Positions 26,800-35,268 of a stretch of DNA of 64,000 nucleotides are shown here, piece by piece. The translations under genes were made by a program, and so were the position numbers. The first letter of the stretch is position 1. The number at the start of each line of letters is the position of its first letter. Below the pieces are notes generated by a model. The model worked only from the letters and a program-made list of their open reading frames with translations, did no database searches and was not told the DNA's origin. The stretch spans positions 5,134,001 to 5,198,000 of the forward strand of contig NZ_JAFBCK010000001.1 in assembly GCF_016907695.1 (NCBI RefSeq), in the 5' to 3' direction. This DNA is from Actinokineospora baliensis (GTDB taxonomy: Bacteria > Actinomycetota > Actinomycetes > Mycobacteriales > Pseudonocardiaceae).

Positions 26800-26802
26800 G
26801 CT
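26797..26802 (+). promoter_or_regulatory. -10 element TAGGCT of the leaderless reductase gene
   Basis: TAGGCT, seven bases, then GTG 26810. The first three bases are the stop codon of the TetR gene. No Shine-Dalgarno precedes the GTG, consistent with leaderless initiation even though the gene directly follows another. Confidence 0.55.
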
Positions 26803-26809
26803 CGTCCAC

Positions 26810-27838
26810 GTGACGAACCCCGAGCACAGCCAGGGTGGCAAGTACTCCGTCAAGGGCAAGGAGTTCACCCGCGACACCCGCTACATCACCACCCGGGTCA
26901 CGCTCGACGGCGAGGACGGCTACCCCGTCGAGCCGGGCCGGTACCGGCTGGTCGCCGCGCGGGCCTGCCCGTGGGCGAACCGGGCGATCATCGTGCGGCG
27001 GCTGCTGGGGTTGGAGGACGCGCTCTCGCTCGGACTGCCCGGACCCACGCACGACGCGCGGTCGTGGACGTTCGACCTGGACCCCGACGGCCGCGACCCG
27101 GTCCTGGGCATCGAACGGCTGCAGGAGGCCTACTTCAAGCGGGACCCCGAGTACCCGCGCGGCATCACCGTCCCCGCGATCGTCGACACGACCACGGGTG
27201 CGGTGGCCACCAACGACTTCACGCAGATCACCCTCGACCTGTCGACGCAGTGGCGCGCCCACCACCGCGAGGGAGCGCCGGACCTGCTGCCCGAGGCGCA
27301 CCTCGAGGAGATGGACGAGGTGAACCAGCGCGTGTTCACCGACATCAACAACGGCGTCTACCGCTGCGGGTTCGCGGGCAGCCAGCAGGCCTACGACGCC
27401 GCGTACGGCCGGTTGTGGGCGGCGATGGACTGGCTGGAGGAGCGGCTCACGACCCGCCGGTTCCTGGTCGGCGACACGATCACCGAAGCCGACGTGCGGC
27501 TGTTCACCACCCTGGTCCGCTGGGACCCGGTCTACCACGGCCACTTCAAGTGCAACCGCTCCCGGCTGACCGAGATGCCCGCGCTCTGGGCCTACGCGCG
27601 GGACCTGTTCCAGACCCCTGGCTTCGGCGACACGGTGGACTTCGCCCAGATCAAGGAGCACTACTACGTGGTGCACAAGGACATCAACCCCACCGGCATC
27701 ATCCCCAAGGGCCCAGACCTCACCACCTGGCTGACCCCCCACGGCCGAGAATCCCTCGGCGGCCGCCCCTTCGGCGACGGCACCCCACCCGGCCCCGACC
27801 GTGAGCCCGTGGACCCGGCCCACACCCCGCTGTCCTGA
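26810..27838 (+). CDS. Xi-class GST, glutathionyl/mycothiol-hydroquinone reductase type
   Basis: Thiol-dependent reductase of 342 residues. The thioredoxin-like domain has the catalytic C-P-W-A at 53-56 and the xi-class helical domain follows with its typical DINNGVYRCGFA and NPTGIIPKGP segments. Family members reduce glutathionyl-hydroquinones; since most actinobacteria use mycothiol, the natural thiol may be mycothiol. Start is GTG 26810, directly behind a -10 box. Its position after the TetX/TetR pair suggests a shared theme of quinone or aromatic detoxification, but it probably has its own promoter. Confidence 0.86.
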   Translation: MTNPEHSQGGKYSVKGKEFTRDTRYITTRVTLDGEDGYPVEPGRYRLVAARACPWANRAIIVRRLLGLEDALSLGLPGPTHDARSWTFDLDPDGRDPVLGIERLQEAYFKRDPEYPRGITVPAIVDTTTGAVATNDFTQITLDLSTQWRAHHREGAPDLLPEAHLEEMDEVNQRVFTDINNGVYRCGFAGSQQAYDAAYGRLWAAMDWLEERLTTRRFLVGDTITEADVRLFTTLVRWDPVYHGHFKCNRSRLTEMPALWAYARDLFQTPGFGDTVDFAQIKEHYYVVHKDINPTGIIPKGPDLTTWLTPHGRESLGGRPFGDGTPPGPDREPVDPAHTPLS

Positions 27839-27930
27839 CGGCACTCAGCACGGTGGGCGCGAATCCCGAGCGGGAGTAGCCAAACCACCGTTGCGCGGTT
27901 CGGCGTTTTATGGCCTGCTCACAGGGTCGA

Positions 27931-27936
27931 TACGGT
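27931..27936 (+). promoter_or_regulatory. -10 element TACGGT of the leaderless amidase gene
   Basis: TACGGT, seven bases, then ATG 27944 with no Shine-Dalgarno. Same layout as other leaderless genes in this window. Confidence 0.6.
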
Positions 27937-27943
27937 CCGATCC

Positions 27944-29419
27944 ATGGAGTGGAACCTGCTGTCGGCCGAGGAAATCCTTGCCGCACTGCGCGCCGGTGAC
28001 GTGACGTCCGTGGAACTGACCGAGGCGGCGATCGCCTGTATCGAGCGGGATGACAAGGCGATCAACTCGATCTGCGTGCCGGACTTCGACCGCGCGCGGG
28101 CAGCCGCGCACACCGCCGACCAGGCGCGTGCCAGCGGCGAGGACCGACCGCTGCTCGGGGTGCCGGTAACGGTCAAGGAGTCCTACAACATGGTCGGGCT
28201 GCCCACGACCTGGGGCATGCCGCACCACCGGAACTACCTGCCCGCCGAAGACGCGGTGCAGGTGTCGCGGCTCAAAGACGCGGGCGCGGTGATCCTCGGC
28301 AAGACCAATGTCCCGCTCGGATTGCAGGACATGCAGAGCTTCAACGGGATCTACGGGACCACCAACAACCCGTGGGACCACGAGCGCACCGCGGGTGGAT
28401 CCTCCGGCGGATCAGCCGCGGCTCTGGCGGCGGGGTTCGGCGCGTTGTCCATCGGCTCGGACCTCGCGAGTTCGCTGCGCACCCCAGCGCACTTCTGCGG
28501 CGTCTACGCGCACAAGCCGACACTCGGGCTGGCCGCTACCCGGGGCATGGTGGCGCCTCCCGCACCGCCGTTGCCGGTCGAGTTCAACCTCGCCGTCGTG
28601 GGTCCGATGGCGCGTACCGCCCGCGACCTCACGCTCCTGCTCGACGTCATGGCCGGGCCGGACCCGTTGACGCACGGGGTGGCGTACCAGGTGACCCTGC
28701 CGCCCGCGCGACACCAGCGGCTGAGCGACTTCCGGGTCCTGGTCATCGAGGAACACCCGCTCATCCCGACCGGGTCCGCTGTGCGGGCAGGCGTGAACCG
28801 CGTGGTCGACGCACTTGTGGACGGCGGCGCCCAGGTGGCGCGACACAGCGACCTGCTGCCCGACCTGGCCGAATCCGCGACGCTCTACATGCAACTGCTG
28901 GTCTCCGGCTCCACCGCGCGCTTCCCCACCGAATCACCAGAGCAGGTGCGAGCCCGCTTGGCCGGTGAGAGCGCGGACGACCACAGCCTCGACGCCGCGC
29001 GGTCGCGTGCCATGGTGTTCAGCCACCACGAATGGCTTGAGGTGAGCAACCGCCGCGAACTCCACCGCCACCAGTGGCGGCAGTTGTTCGCCGGGTTCGA
29101 CGCCGTGGTGTGCCCGGTCACGCCGACGCCCGCTTTCCCGCACGACCACCACCCCGACCTGCTGGAACGCCGGATCGACATCGACGGGGTCGAGTACCCG
29201 TACTTCGACCAGTTCGTCTGGGCCGGGCTGGCCACCGCGTCAGGCCTGCCCGCCACGGCCATCCCCACGGGCCTGTCGCCGGAGGGCCTGCCGGTGGGGG
29301 TGCAGCTGATCGGTCCGATGTTCGAGGACCGCACCCCACTGCGGCTGGCCGAGCTGCTCGAGCAGAGGTTCGGCGGCTTCCAGGCGCCGGTCAACCGAGC
29401 TGGGACCTCCGGCGGATGA
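27944..29419 (+). CDS. Amidase signature family enzyme
   Basis: Hydrolase of carboxylic amides, 491 residues, the normal length. The Ser-cisSer-Lys triad is visible: Lys78 (VTVKES), cis-Ser153 in GGSSGGS (151-157) and nucleophile Ser177 in SDLASSLR (172-179). The latter differs from the common GTDTGGSIR but keeps serine in place. Substrate unknown; relatives include cyclic-amide and 6-aminohexanoate-dimer hydrolases. The gene is leaderless by its -10 spacing. It overlaps the convergent sigma-factor gene by 29 bases. Confidence 0.88.
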   Translation: MEWNLLSAEEILAALRAGDVTSVELTEAAIACIERDDKAINSICVPDFDRARAAAHTADQARASGEDRPLLGVPVTVKESYNMVGLPTTWGMPHHRNYLPAEDAVQVSRLKDAGAVILGKTNVPLGLQDMQSFNGIYGTTNNPWDHERTAGGSSGGSAAALAAGFGALSIGSDLASSLRTPAHFCGVYAHKPTLGLAATRGMVAPPAPPLPVEFNLAVVGPMARTARDLTLLLDVMAGPDPLTHGVAYQVTLPPARHQRLSDFRVLVIEEHPLIPTGSAVRAGVNRVVDALVDGGAQVARHSDLLPDLAESATLYMQLLVSGSTARFPTESPEQVRARLAGESADDHSLDAARSRAMVFSHHEWLEVSNRRELHRHQWRQLFAGFDAVVCPVTPTPAFPHDHHPDLLERRIDIDGVEYPYFDQFVWAGLATASGLPATAIPTGLSPEGLPVGVQLIGPMFEDRTPLRLAELLEQRFGGFQAPVNRAGTSGG

Positions 29420-30623
29420 GGTGGGTGGACTCGGCTGTGTTGGCCGCCAGGTCGATAGCTCTGTCGTAGGCCTCGCGGGCGGCGTCGGTCTGGCCCAAGC
29501 GACGGAGCAGGTCGGCTCGGGCGGCGTGGAACGGGTGGTAGTTGGTCAACCGGGGCGCCAGTGAGTCGATAGCTGCGAGCGCCACGGCGGGGCCGTCGAG
29601 CTCGGCCAGGGCGATGGCCCGGTTGAGGGCGACGACGGGGGAGGGGTCGAGGTGGGTGAGCTGGGTGTAGAGCGCGAGGATCTGCGACCAGTCGGTGTCG
29701 CGGATGTCCGGGGCGCTGGTGTGGACGGCGTTGATGGCGGCGAGGACCTGGTAGCGGCCAGGTGCCTCGCCGGTGGCCAGGCGTTGGCGGATCAACCTGT
29801 GGCCTTCGGCGATGAGCGCCCGGTCCCAGGCGCCGCGGTTCTGCTCGTCCAGCGGGACCAGGTCGCCGGTGGCGGAGGTGCGGGCGGCGCGTCGGGCCTC
29901 GATGAGCAGCATCAGGGCCAGCAGACCGGTGACCTCGCCGTCGTCGGGCACGAGGGTGTGCAGTAGCCGGGCCAGCCGGATGGCCTCGGTGGTGAGGCCA
30001 GGGCGGATCGGGTCCGTGCTCGGCCCGGTCGCGAGGTAGCCCTCGTTGAACACCAGGTAGAGCACGGCGAGCACACCCGTGACCCGCGCGGGCAGGTCCT
30101 CGGCGGACGGGACCCGGTACGGGATGCGAGCCGCCTTGATCTTCGCCTTGGCGCGGGTGATGCGCTGGCCCATGGCGGTTTCCTGGACCAGGAAGGCGCG
30201 GGCGATCTCCGCGACGGTCAGGCCGCCGACCATGCGCAGCGTCAGCGCGACCCGGGTCTCCACGGCCAGCGCCGGGTGGCAACAGGTGAAGATGAGCCGC
30301 AGCCGGTCGTCGTCGATGGCGCCGAGGGGCTCGGGTGGGTCGTCGTCGTGCACCAGCCGAGCCTCCTTGTGCTTGTCGTCGCGTTTGGACTCGCGGCGGA
30401 TCCGGTCGATGGCCTTGCGGCCCGCGGTGGTGGTCAACCACGCGCCGGGGTTGGGCGGTACGCCGTCGACCGGCCAGCGCTCGACGGCCGTCGCGAACGC
30501 CTCGGCGGCGGCCTCCTCGGCGATGTCGAGGTCGCCGAACTTGCGGGCCAGCGCGGCGACCACCCGCCCCCACTCGTGCCGGTGGGCTTGGGTGATCGCC
30601 ACCCGCGCATCGCTGGGGGTCAC
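29391..30623 (-). CDS. ECF sigma factor, ECF42 group (second copy)
   Basis: 410-residue alternative sigma factor with the same plan as the copy at 6.9 kb: sigma-2 (about 10-85, AHRHEWGRVVAALARKFGD start), sigma-4 with a helix-turn-helix (LTVAEIARAFLVQETAMGQR) near 135-155, and a long TPR-like tail. GTG 30623 overlaps the TGA of the DGPF gene (GTGA), which implies translational coupling and fixes the start. It is the last gene of a three-gene unit with the DGPF protein and a DHFR-fold protein. The two sigma copies are clearly diverged, not a recent duplication. Confidence 0.88.
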   Translation of the reverse strand: MTPSDARVAITQAHRHEWGRVVAALARKFGDLDIAEEAAAEAFATAVERWPVDGVPPNPGAWLTTTAGRKAIDRIRRESKRDDKHKEARLVHDDDPPEPLGAIDDDRLRLIFTCCHPALAVETRVALTLRMVGGLTVAEIARAFLVQETAMGQRITRAKAKIKAARIPYRVPSAEDLPARVTGVLAVLYLVFNEGYLATGPSTDPIRPGLTTEAIRLARLLHTLVPDDGEVTGLLALMLLIEARRAARTSATGDLVPLDEQNRGAWDRALIAEGHRLIRQRLATGEAPGRYQVLAAINAVHTSAPDIRDTDWSQILALYTQLTHLDPSPVVALNRAIALAELDGPAVALAAIDSLAPRLTNYHPFHAARADLLRRLGQTDAAREAYDRAIDLAANTAESTHLIRRRSQLG

Positions 30624-30943
30624 AGGAACGGACGAACCTCGACCTTGCGGTTGCACGCCTTGGACCCCGCCGCGGCCAGCCGCAGCGCCACATCCAGGTC
30701 CGGCGCCTCCATCACCCAGAAGCCGATGATGTACTCCCGCGTCTCCACGAACGGCCCGTCGGTCACCACGCCCGCGTCCGCCCGGTTGTCCAGCACGGTC
30801 GCCGTGGCCGGGCCACCGAGCCCACCGGCGAACACCCAGTGCCCGTCGGCGACCAACTGCTCGTTGAACACGTCGATCGCGGCCTGCTCCTCGTCACTGG
30901 CCAGCAGGCTGTCGTCGTGGATGACCGAAACCAGGTACTGCAT
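30620..30943 (-). CDS. DGPF/YCII-domain protein, partner of the second ECF42 sigma factor
   Basis: 107-residue YCII-fold protein with D-G-P-F at 62-65 (VVTDGPFVETRE). It starts at ATG 30943 behind GAGAGGA and its TGA overlaps the sigma gene's GTG. It lies 35 bases after the DHFR-like gene. Role as for other ECF42-linked DGPF proteins is unknown; co-occurrence suggests regulation of, or by, the sigma factor. Confidence 0.88.
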   Translation of the reverse strand: MQYLVSVIHDDSLLASDEEQAAIDVFNEQLVADGHWVFAGGLGGPATATVLDNRADAGVVTDGPFVETREYIIGFWVMEAPDLDVALRLAAAGSKACNRKVEVRPFL

Positions 30944-30978
30944 GTCGAAAGGTCCTCTCGTGTCGTCTGTGGTGCGGG

Positions 30979-31584
30979 TCAGCTGGTCGCGTACCGCGGC
31001 TTGCCGTTGGGCCGGAAGACCTGGACCATCGTGCCCCCGGGGAAGGTCCGCGCCTCGACCAGGTCCAGCCCGATGTCGCGGCCGTTCTCGGGGAACAGCC
31101 GGGTGCCCGCGCCGATGACCGCGGGCACGACGAACAGCGTGATCTCGTCGACCAGGTCGTTCTCGATCAGCCACCGGGCCAGCGCGCCGCTGCCGTGCAC
31201 CTGCAGCTCACCCTCGCCGTGGGTCCTCAGGTCGCGGATGGCCGTCGCGAGGTCGCCCGACAGGACCATGGTGTCCGCCCACTCCGGCTCGGTGATCGTG
31301 TTGGACGCGACGAACTTGGGCCGCGAGTTCATGGCGTCGGAGAAGGGGCTGGCGCCGGGGGCCAGGGTGCCCCAGTAGCCCGCGAACAGCTCGTAGGTGC
31401 GGCGGCCGAACAGGAACGCGTCGGCCCGCTGGTAGACGCCGATGATCGTCGCCAGCGCCTCCTCGCTGAACGCCTGCCTGGCCCACCCGCCGCGGTCGAA
31501 CCCGGGGTCGAGCTCCTCGTTGTTGCCGCCGTTGGCCTGCATGACACCGTCAACCGACACCTGGGTCACGATCGTCAGCTTCAT
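30979..31584 (-). CDS. Dihydrofolate reductase-family protein (RibD C-terminal type)
   Basis: 201-residue NADPH-binding reductase of the RibD_C/DHFR-like fold. The opening strand KLTIVTQVSVDGVM and the later GSGALARWLIENDLVDEI, with the terminal FPENGRD segment, are typical. Such proteins are common in actinobacteria and are rarely true folate enzymes. ATG 31584 has GAAGGA upstream. It is the first gene of the operon with the DGPF and ECF42 genes, and could be either an effector or a target of that sigma factor. Confidence 0.82.
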   Translation of the reverse strand: MKLTIVTQVSVDGVMQANGGNNEELDPGFDRGGWARQAFSEEALATIIGVYQRADAFLFGRRTYELFAGYWGTLAPGASPFSDAMNSRPKFVASNTITEPEWADTMVLSGDLATAIRDLRTHGEGELQVHGSGALARWLIENDLVDEITLFVVPAVIGAGTRLFPENGRDIGLDLVEARTFPGGTMVQVFRPNGKPRYATS

Positions 31585-31863
31585 CTTCTCGGGTCCTTCG
31601 CTTCCTCGGCGCGCCCCTCGTGGGCGGCTCTCACCCCACCCACGAACGCACCCACGCCAATCCGACAACCCCCGGCCAACTTCTTCTCGGAAGTGTCGAC
31701 CCGCCTCCCCTACGGCTTGCGTTCTATTATCAGCTATTCACTATCAAGATAACGGACTATGGGTTGGGTAGTGGAATCCGGTCGAGCTGCGGGGTGAAGA
31801 GCTTTGAAAGCAGCACAGAGGAGAGGATCTCGGGTTTGGCGGACCTGTGTCGGGGTGTCGATC

Positions 31864-31869
31864 TAGGAT
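31864..31869 (+). promoter_or_regulatory. -10 element TAGGAT of the leaderless DUF4253 gene
   Basis: TAGGAT, seven bases, then GTG 31877. No Shine-Dalgarno at the GTG. Upstream lies an AT-rich patch (about 31720-31765) with TTATC/GATAA half-sites, probably the promoter zone of the divergent sigma operon. Confidence 0.55.
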
Positions 31870-31876
31870 CCGGCGC

Positions 31877-32701
31877 GTGACTTCTGACATGGGGTTAGGT
31901 GCCGACCTGCGGGGTTTGTTCGCTGATGGCGGGGTGGGGCGGACGCTGGGGGTGCCGTTGCCGTCGGGGCGGTGTGTGACGGGGGAGGGCGGGGTCGGTC
32001 CGGTGTTGTGGCTCAGCGACCAGGCCGCGCCGGAGGGGCTGTGGGCACGGCTGCGGGAGGAGCACGCGCGGTCGGGGTTGTGGCCGTTGCTGCTGGACTC
32101 CGCGGACGACGAGGCTGAGGACTACCCGCCGTGGGGGAGTGGGGAGCTGATGCCCGAGCCGCCGGGTGGGTACGACGCGGCCGTGCTGCTGGCCCAGTGG
32201 TGGGCCGAGTACACCGAACACAGCTCCGACGACAACCTGTCCCCGGCTGAGCGGGCAGCCGTCACCAGCCCCTACGCCCAGTGGCCCGGCCGCGCGGCGA
32301 CGCCCACCATCACCGCAGACCCCGGCACCATCGCCGACGGACTGGCCTCGCACGCCCTCGCGGGCCACCCGTCGACCCGCATCGGCCTTGTCCCGGCCGC
32401 GCGGGGATCCGATGCCCTCGCCATCGCAGGGTGGCTGGGCGCGACCAACTACCAGAGCACCGGCGAGCTGGCCTCAGTACTGCGCGACTGGGAAGACCGC
32501 TTCGGCGCCCGAGTCGTAGCAGCCGGCTACGACACCCTCCTCCTCAGCGTCGCCGCACCCCCCACCACCCACGCCGACGCCCTGGCGGTCGCCGCAGAGC
32601 ACTTCGCGTTCTGCCCGGACAACATCTGGCAGGGCAGCACCCTGTTCGCCTACGCCGAGCAGTTGGTCGGCGACCACTCGTGGACCTTCTGGTGGGACTG
32701 A
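31877..32701 (+). CDS. DUF4253-domain protein
   Basis: 274-residue cytoplasmic protein with the DUF4253 fold in the C-terminal half: IGLVPAARGSDALAIAGW, the long helix of LASVLRDWEDRFGARVV, and the closing WQGSTLFAYAEQLVG and HSWTFWWD. The family has no known activity and is often associated with immunity or housekeeping contexts. GTG 31877 is chosen for its leaderless spacing; ATG 31889 is an alternative. It is divergent from the DHFR/DGPF/sigma operon. Confidence 0.75.
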   Translation: MTSDMGLGADLRGLFADGGVGRTLGVPLPSGRCVTGEGGVGPVLWLSDQAAPEGLWARLREEHARSGLWPLLLDSADDEAEDYPPWGSGELMPEPPGGYDAAVLLAQWWAEYTEHSSDDNLSPAERAAVTSPYAQWPGRAATPTITADPGTIADGLASHALAGHPSTRIGLVPAARGSDALAIAGWLGATNYQSTGELASVLRDWEDRFGARVVAAGYDTLLLSVAAPPTTHADALAVAAEHFAFCPDNIWQGSTLFAYAEQLVGDHSWTFWWD

Positions 32702-32839
32702 CCCTGAACTGCTGGACCATCAGCAGATGGGGGTGGGTTGACGGTGCGCCAGATCGCGGACCTCGTCTACCTGAGAACGGTCAGGTTCATCACCGGCATC
32801 GCAGGCGGCAGCCCGACCACCGGCTCCGCCGCAGTCGCG

Positions 32840-33274
32840 TCACCGGGGGCGGTCGGGGAGGTTGTGCCAGTAGTCGACGGCGCCTTGGAGGACGGTGCGG
32901 AAGAGGGCGAAGTTGACGGGTTTGTAGATGTAGCTGTCGGCGCCTGCGGCGTAGCAGCGTTCGATGTCGGCGGAGGTGGTGGAGGAGGTGAGGACGATGA
33001 TGGTGAGGGTGGCGAAGTCGGGGTCGGCGCGGACGGCGGATAGGACGCCGTAGCCGTCTACGCCGGGCATGGACAGGTCGAGGAACATCAGGGCTGGGCG
33101 GGGGCGCGCGGTGTCGCGGAGGCGTTCTAGGACGGCGTCGCCGTTGGGGAGGAACTCCAGGCGCAGTTCGGGGTGGGAGCGGGAGAGGGCGCGGTCGATG
33201 GCTTCGCGGTCGACTTCGCTGTCTTCGACGACGAGGACGAGGTTGGCGTCGGTCAGGTGGTCAGTTCGGTCCAC
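32840..33274 (-). CDS. Single-domain response regulator, Rcp1-like
   Basis: CheY-type receiver of 144 residues with no output domain. Phosphoacceptor Asp66 (MFLDLSMPG), acidic pocket E17-D18, Thr96 (VLTSS) and Lys118 (YKPV) are all in place, and the VEDSEVDREAI start is typical of Rcp1 proteins that pair with phytochrome kinases. GTG 33274 lies inside the 3' end of the phosphatase gene (overlap 22 bases), so the two are translated together. It most likely receives phosphate from the divergent phytochrome kinase. Confidence 0.88.
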   Translation of the reverse strand: MDRTDHLTDANLVLVVEDSEVDREAIDRALSRSHPELRLEFLPNGDAVLERLRDTARPRPALMFLDLSMPGVDGYGVLSAVRADPDFATLTIIVLTSSTTSADIERCYAAGADSYIYKPVNFALFRTVLQGAVDYWHNLPDRPR

Positions 33275-35187
33275 GTGGTTCCTCCGTTGGGTTCCACGGC
33301 GGTGAGTTCGACCCGCGCCCAGGTCGCGTCGCCTGCCACTGTGGCCTTGGTGCGGGTGGTGTGGTCCGTGGTGTGGCGGGCCAGGTGCTCGGGTAGCCGG
33401 TGGTGGGGTGAGAGCGCCTGGAGGGCTCGCTCGACGGCGCTGGTGAGGTCGGTGGGTGGGAGGACCTGGTCGAGGGTGGTGGTGCCGAGGTTGCGCACGG
33501 CGAGGACAGCGACGTCGTCGTTGACGTGGTAGCGGCCCGCTCCGGCGAGGAGGGCGTCGACGAGGGCGGTGAGGGGGAGGTCGCGGGTTCGGGTGAGGGT
33601 GTGGGCGAGTTCGGTGTCGCCGTAGAAGCCGCCGTCGGTGTCGCGGGCTTCGATGAGGCCGTCGGAGAACAGGATGAGCAGGTCGCCTGGCCGGAGGTCG
33701 TCGGTGGCGGGGTGCAGGTCGAGGTCGGGCAGGACGCCGACGAGGCGGCCCCGGCAGGCGGTGGGGTCGACGGTGCCGTCGCGGCGGACGATCAGGGGTG
33801 CCGGGTGTCCGGCGGAGTGGGTCTCGACCCGCTGTTGGCCGTGGGGTCCGGGGTGCAGGGTGACGGTGGCGATGGTGAGGAACCGGGTGATCCGGTCGCG
33901 CAGCATCTTGCGGTTGAGGATGTCGAGGGCGTGGGCGGCGGGGCCGCCTTCGGCGAGGACGGTTTCGAGGGTGTGCCTGGCGAGTCCGGTGAGGGCGGTG
34001 GCGGGGGCGCCGCGGCCGCAGACGTCGCCGACGAGGGCGACGACGGTGCCGTCGGGTTGGTCGACGACGCCGTAGAAGTCGCCGCCGACGTCGAGGGTGT
34101 GGTCGGCGGCGTTGTAGCCGGCGGCGATCTCGAGTCCGGGGACGGTGGGCAGCACCGCGGGCAGGAGGTGTTGTTGCAGTGAGCGGACGTCGTGGCGGCG
34201 TTGTTCGTAGAGGGTGGCGTTGTCGATGGCGAGCGCGGCGCGGCTGGCGAGGTCGTGCAGGAAGCGGGTGGTGACCCGCTTGTTGGGGGTGCCGCGGTGG
34301 AAGAAGGTGAGGAGGCCGACGTCGCGGCCGCGGGCGCGCAGGACGCCGAGGGTCATGGTGTCGAGGCCGACCTCGGTGGGCAGGCCCGCGGGCTGTGGTC
34401 CGTCGGTGGCGTGGCCGGTGTCGGTGATGACGGGTTCGCCTGCCCAGTGCCCGGCGCGGAGGTGGTCGGTGAGCAGGGTTTCGCGTCGGGCGTCGACGTG
34501 GGCGGCGGCGATGTGGACCATGCGGTCGTCGCGGCGGATGTGGACGGCGGCGCCGTCGGCGAGGGCGGGGACGACCATGCGCAGGACGGCGCGCAGGGTG
34601 TCGGTGATGTCGAGTGAGGCGTCCATCCGCAGGGACGCTTCGGCCAGTAGTGCGTCGATGGCTTGGTGGTCTTCGAGGGTGCGTTGTTCGCTGATGCGGT
34701 GGTCGGCGGCGACGACGACTTCGATGACCTGGGTGAGGGCGGTGGTCAGTTGGTGGGGGTCGCCTGCGGCGGTGGTGGTGGCCAGGCCGAACAGGCCGCG
34801 GCCGTGGTCGGCGATGTCGAAGGCGGTGAGCAGCATGGTGTCGGCGCCGGTTCGCGCGGCGCGGGCGGCGAGGCCGGGGGCGTGGTGGGCGAGTTCGGGC
34901 AGTGCGGTCGCGGTGGTGTCGCCGGGGAGGGGTGCGGCGATGAGGTCGGTGATGTCGTCGGCGAGTCCGTCGGGTGAGCTGTGCAGGCCGGTGGCGTCGG
35001 CCCAGCGGGTGACGGTGACGGTGGTGTCCGCGGCGAGGCGGGCGCCGAGGACGGCGTGGACGCCGGGGAGTTCGAGCAGTCCGGTGTAGAGCTCGTGGGC
35101 GAATTGTCGGGTGTTGACCGACACGAACGCCGACCGCCACAACCGGTGCAGTCGGTCCGGCCAGTGGTCTTGTCGGTTGGGGTGCAC
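33253..35187 (-). CDS. GAF-domain PP2C phosphatase (SpoIIE/RsbU type)
   Basis: 644-residue phosphatase. Residues 1-170 form an N-terminal sensory region with no clear match, 180-325 a GAF domain, and 335-555 the SpoIIE phosphatase with metal aspartates in VGGDFYG (Asp370), VGDVCGRG (Asp388), FSDGLIEARD and NDDVAVL. Such enzymes dephosphorylate anti-anti-sigma proteins in partner-switching cascades. GTG 35187 is chosen; only a weak GGAAG precedes it. It is divergent from the bacteriophytochrome by 81 bases and coupled to the receiver gene, so light input may pass to a sigma-regulator output here. Confidence 0.85.
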   Translation of the reverse strand: MHPNRQDHWPDRLHRLWRSAFVSVNTRQFAHELYTGLLELPGVHAVLGARLAADTTVTVTRWADATGLHSSPDGLADDITDLIAAPLPGDTTATALPELAHHAPGLAARAARTGADTMLLTAFDIADHGRGLFGLATTTAAGDPHQLTTALTQVIEVVVAADHRISEQRTLEDHQAIDALLAEASLRMDASLDITDTLRAVLRMVVPALADGAAVHIRRDDRMVHIAAAHVDARRETLLTDHLRAGHWAGEPVITDTGHATDGPQPAGLPTEVGLDTMTLGVLRARGRDVGLLTFFHRGTPNKRVTTRFLHDLASRAALAIDNATLYEQRRHDVRSLQQHLLPAVLPTVPGLEIAAGYNAADHTLDVGGDFYGVVDQPDGTVVALVGDVCGRGAPATALTGLARHTLETVLAEGGPAAHALDILNRKMLRDRITRFLTIATVTLHPGPHGQQRVETHSAGHPAPLIVRRDGTVDPTACRGRLVGVLPDLDLHPATDDLRPGDLLILFSDGLIEARDTDGGFYGDTELAHTLTRTRDLPLTALVDALLAGAGRYHVNDDVAVLAVRNLGTTTLDQVLPPTDLTSAVERALQALSPHHRLPEHLARHTTDHTTRTKATVAGDATWARVELTAVEPNGGTTWTELTT

Positions 35188-35268
35188 GCTTCCACTTCGC
35201 TCGGTCGGGGTCGCCGCCCCAACTGTAGGGTCCCCGGGGCGGGGTGACTGGACGAACGGGGTTCGGGC

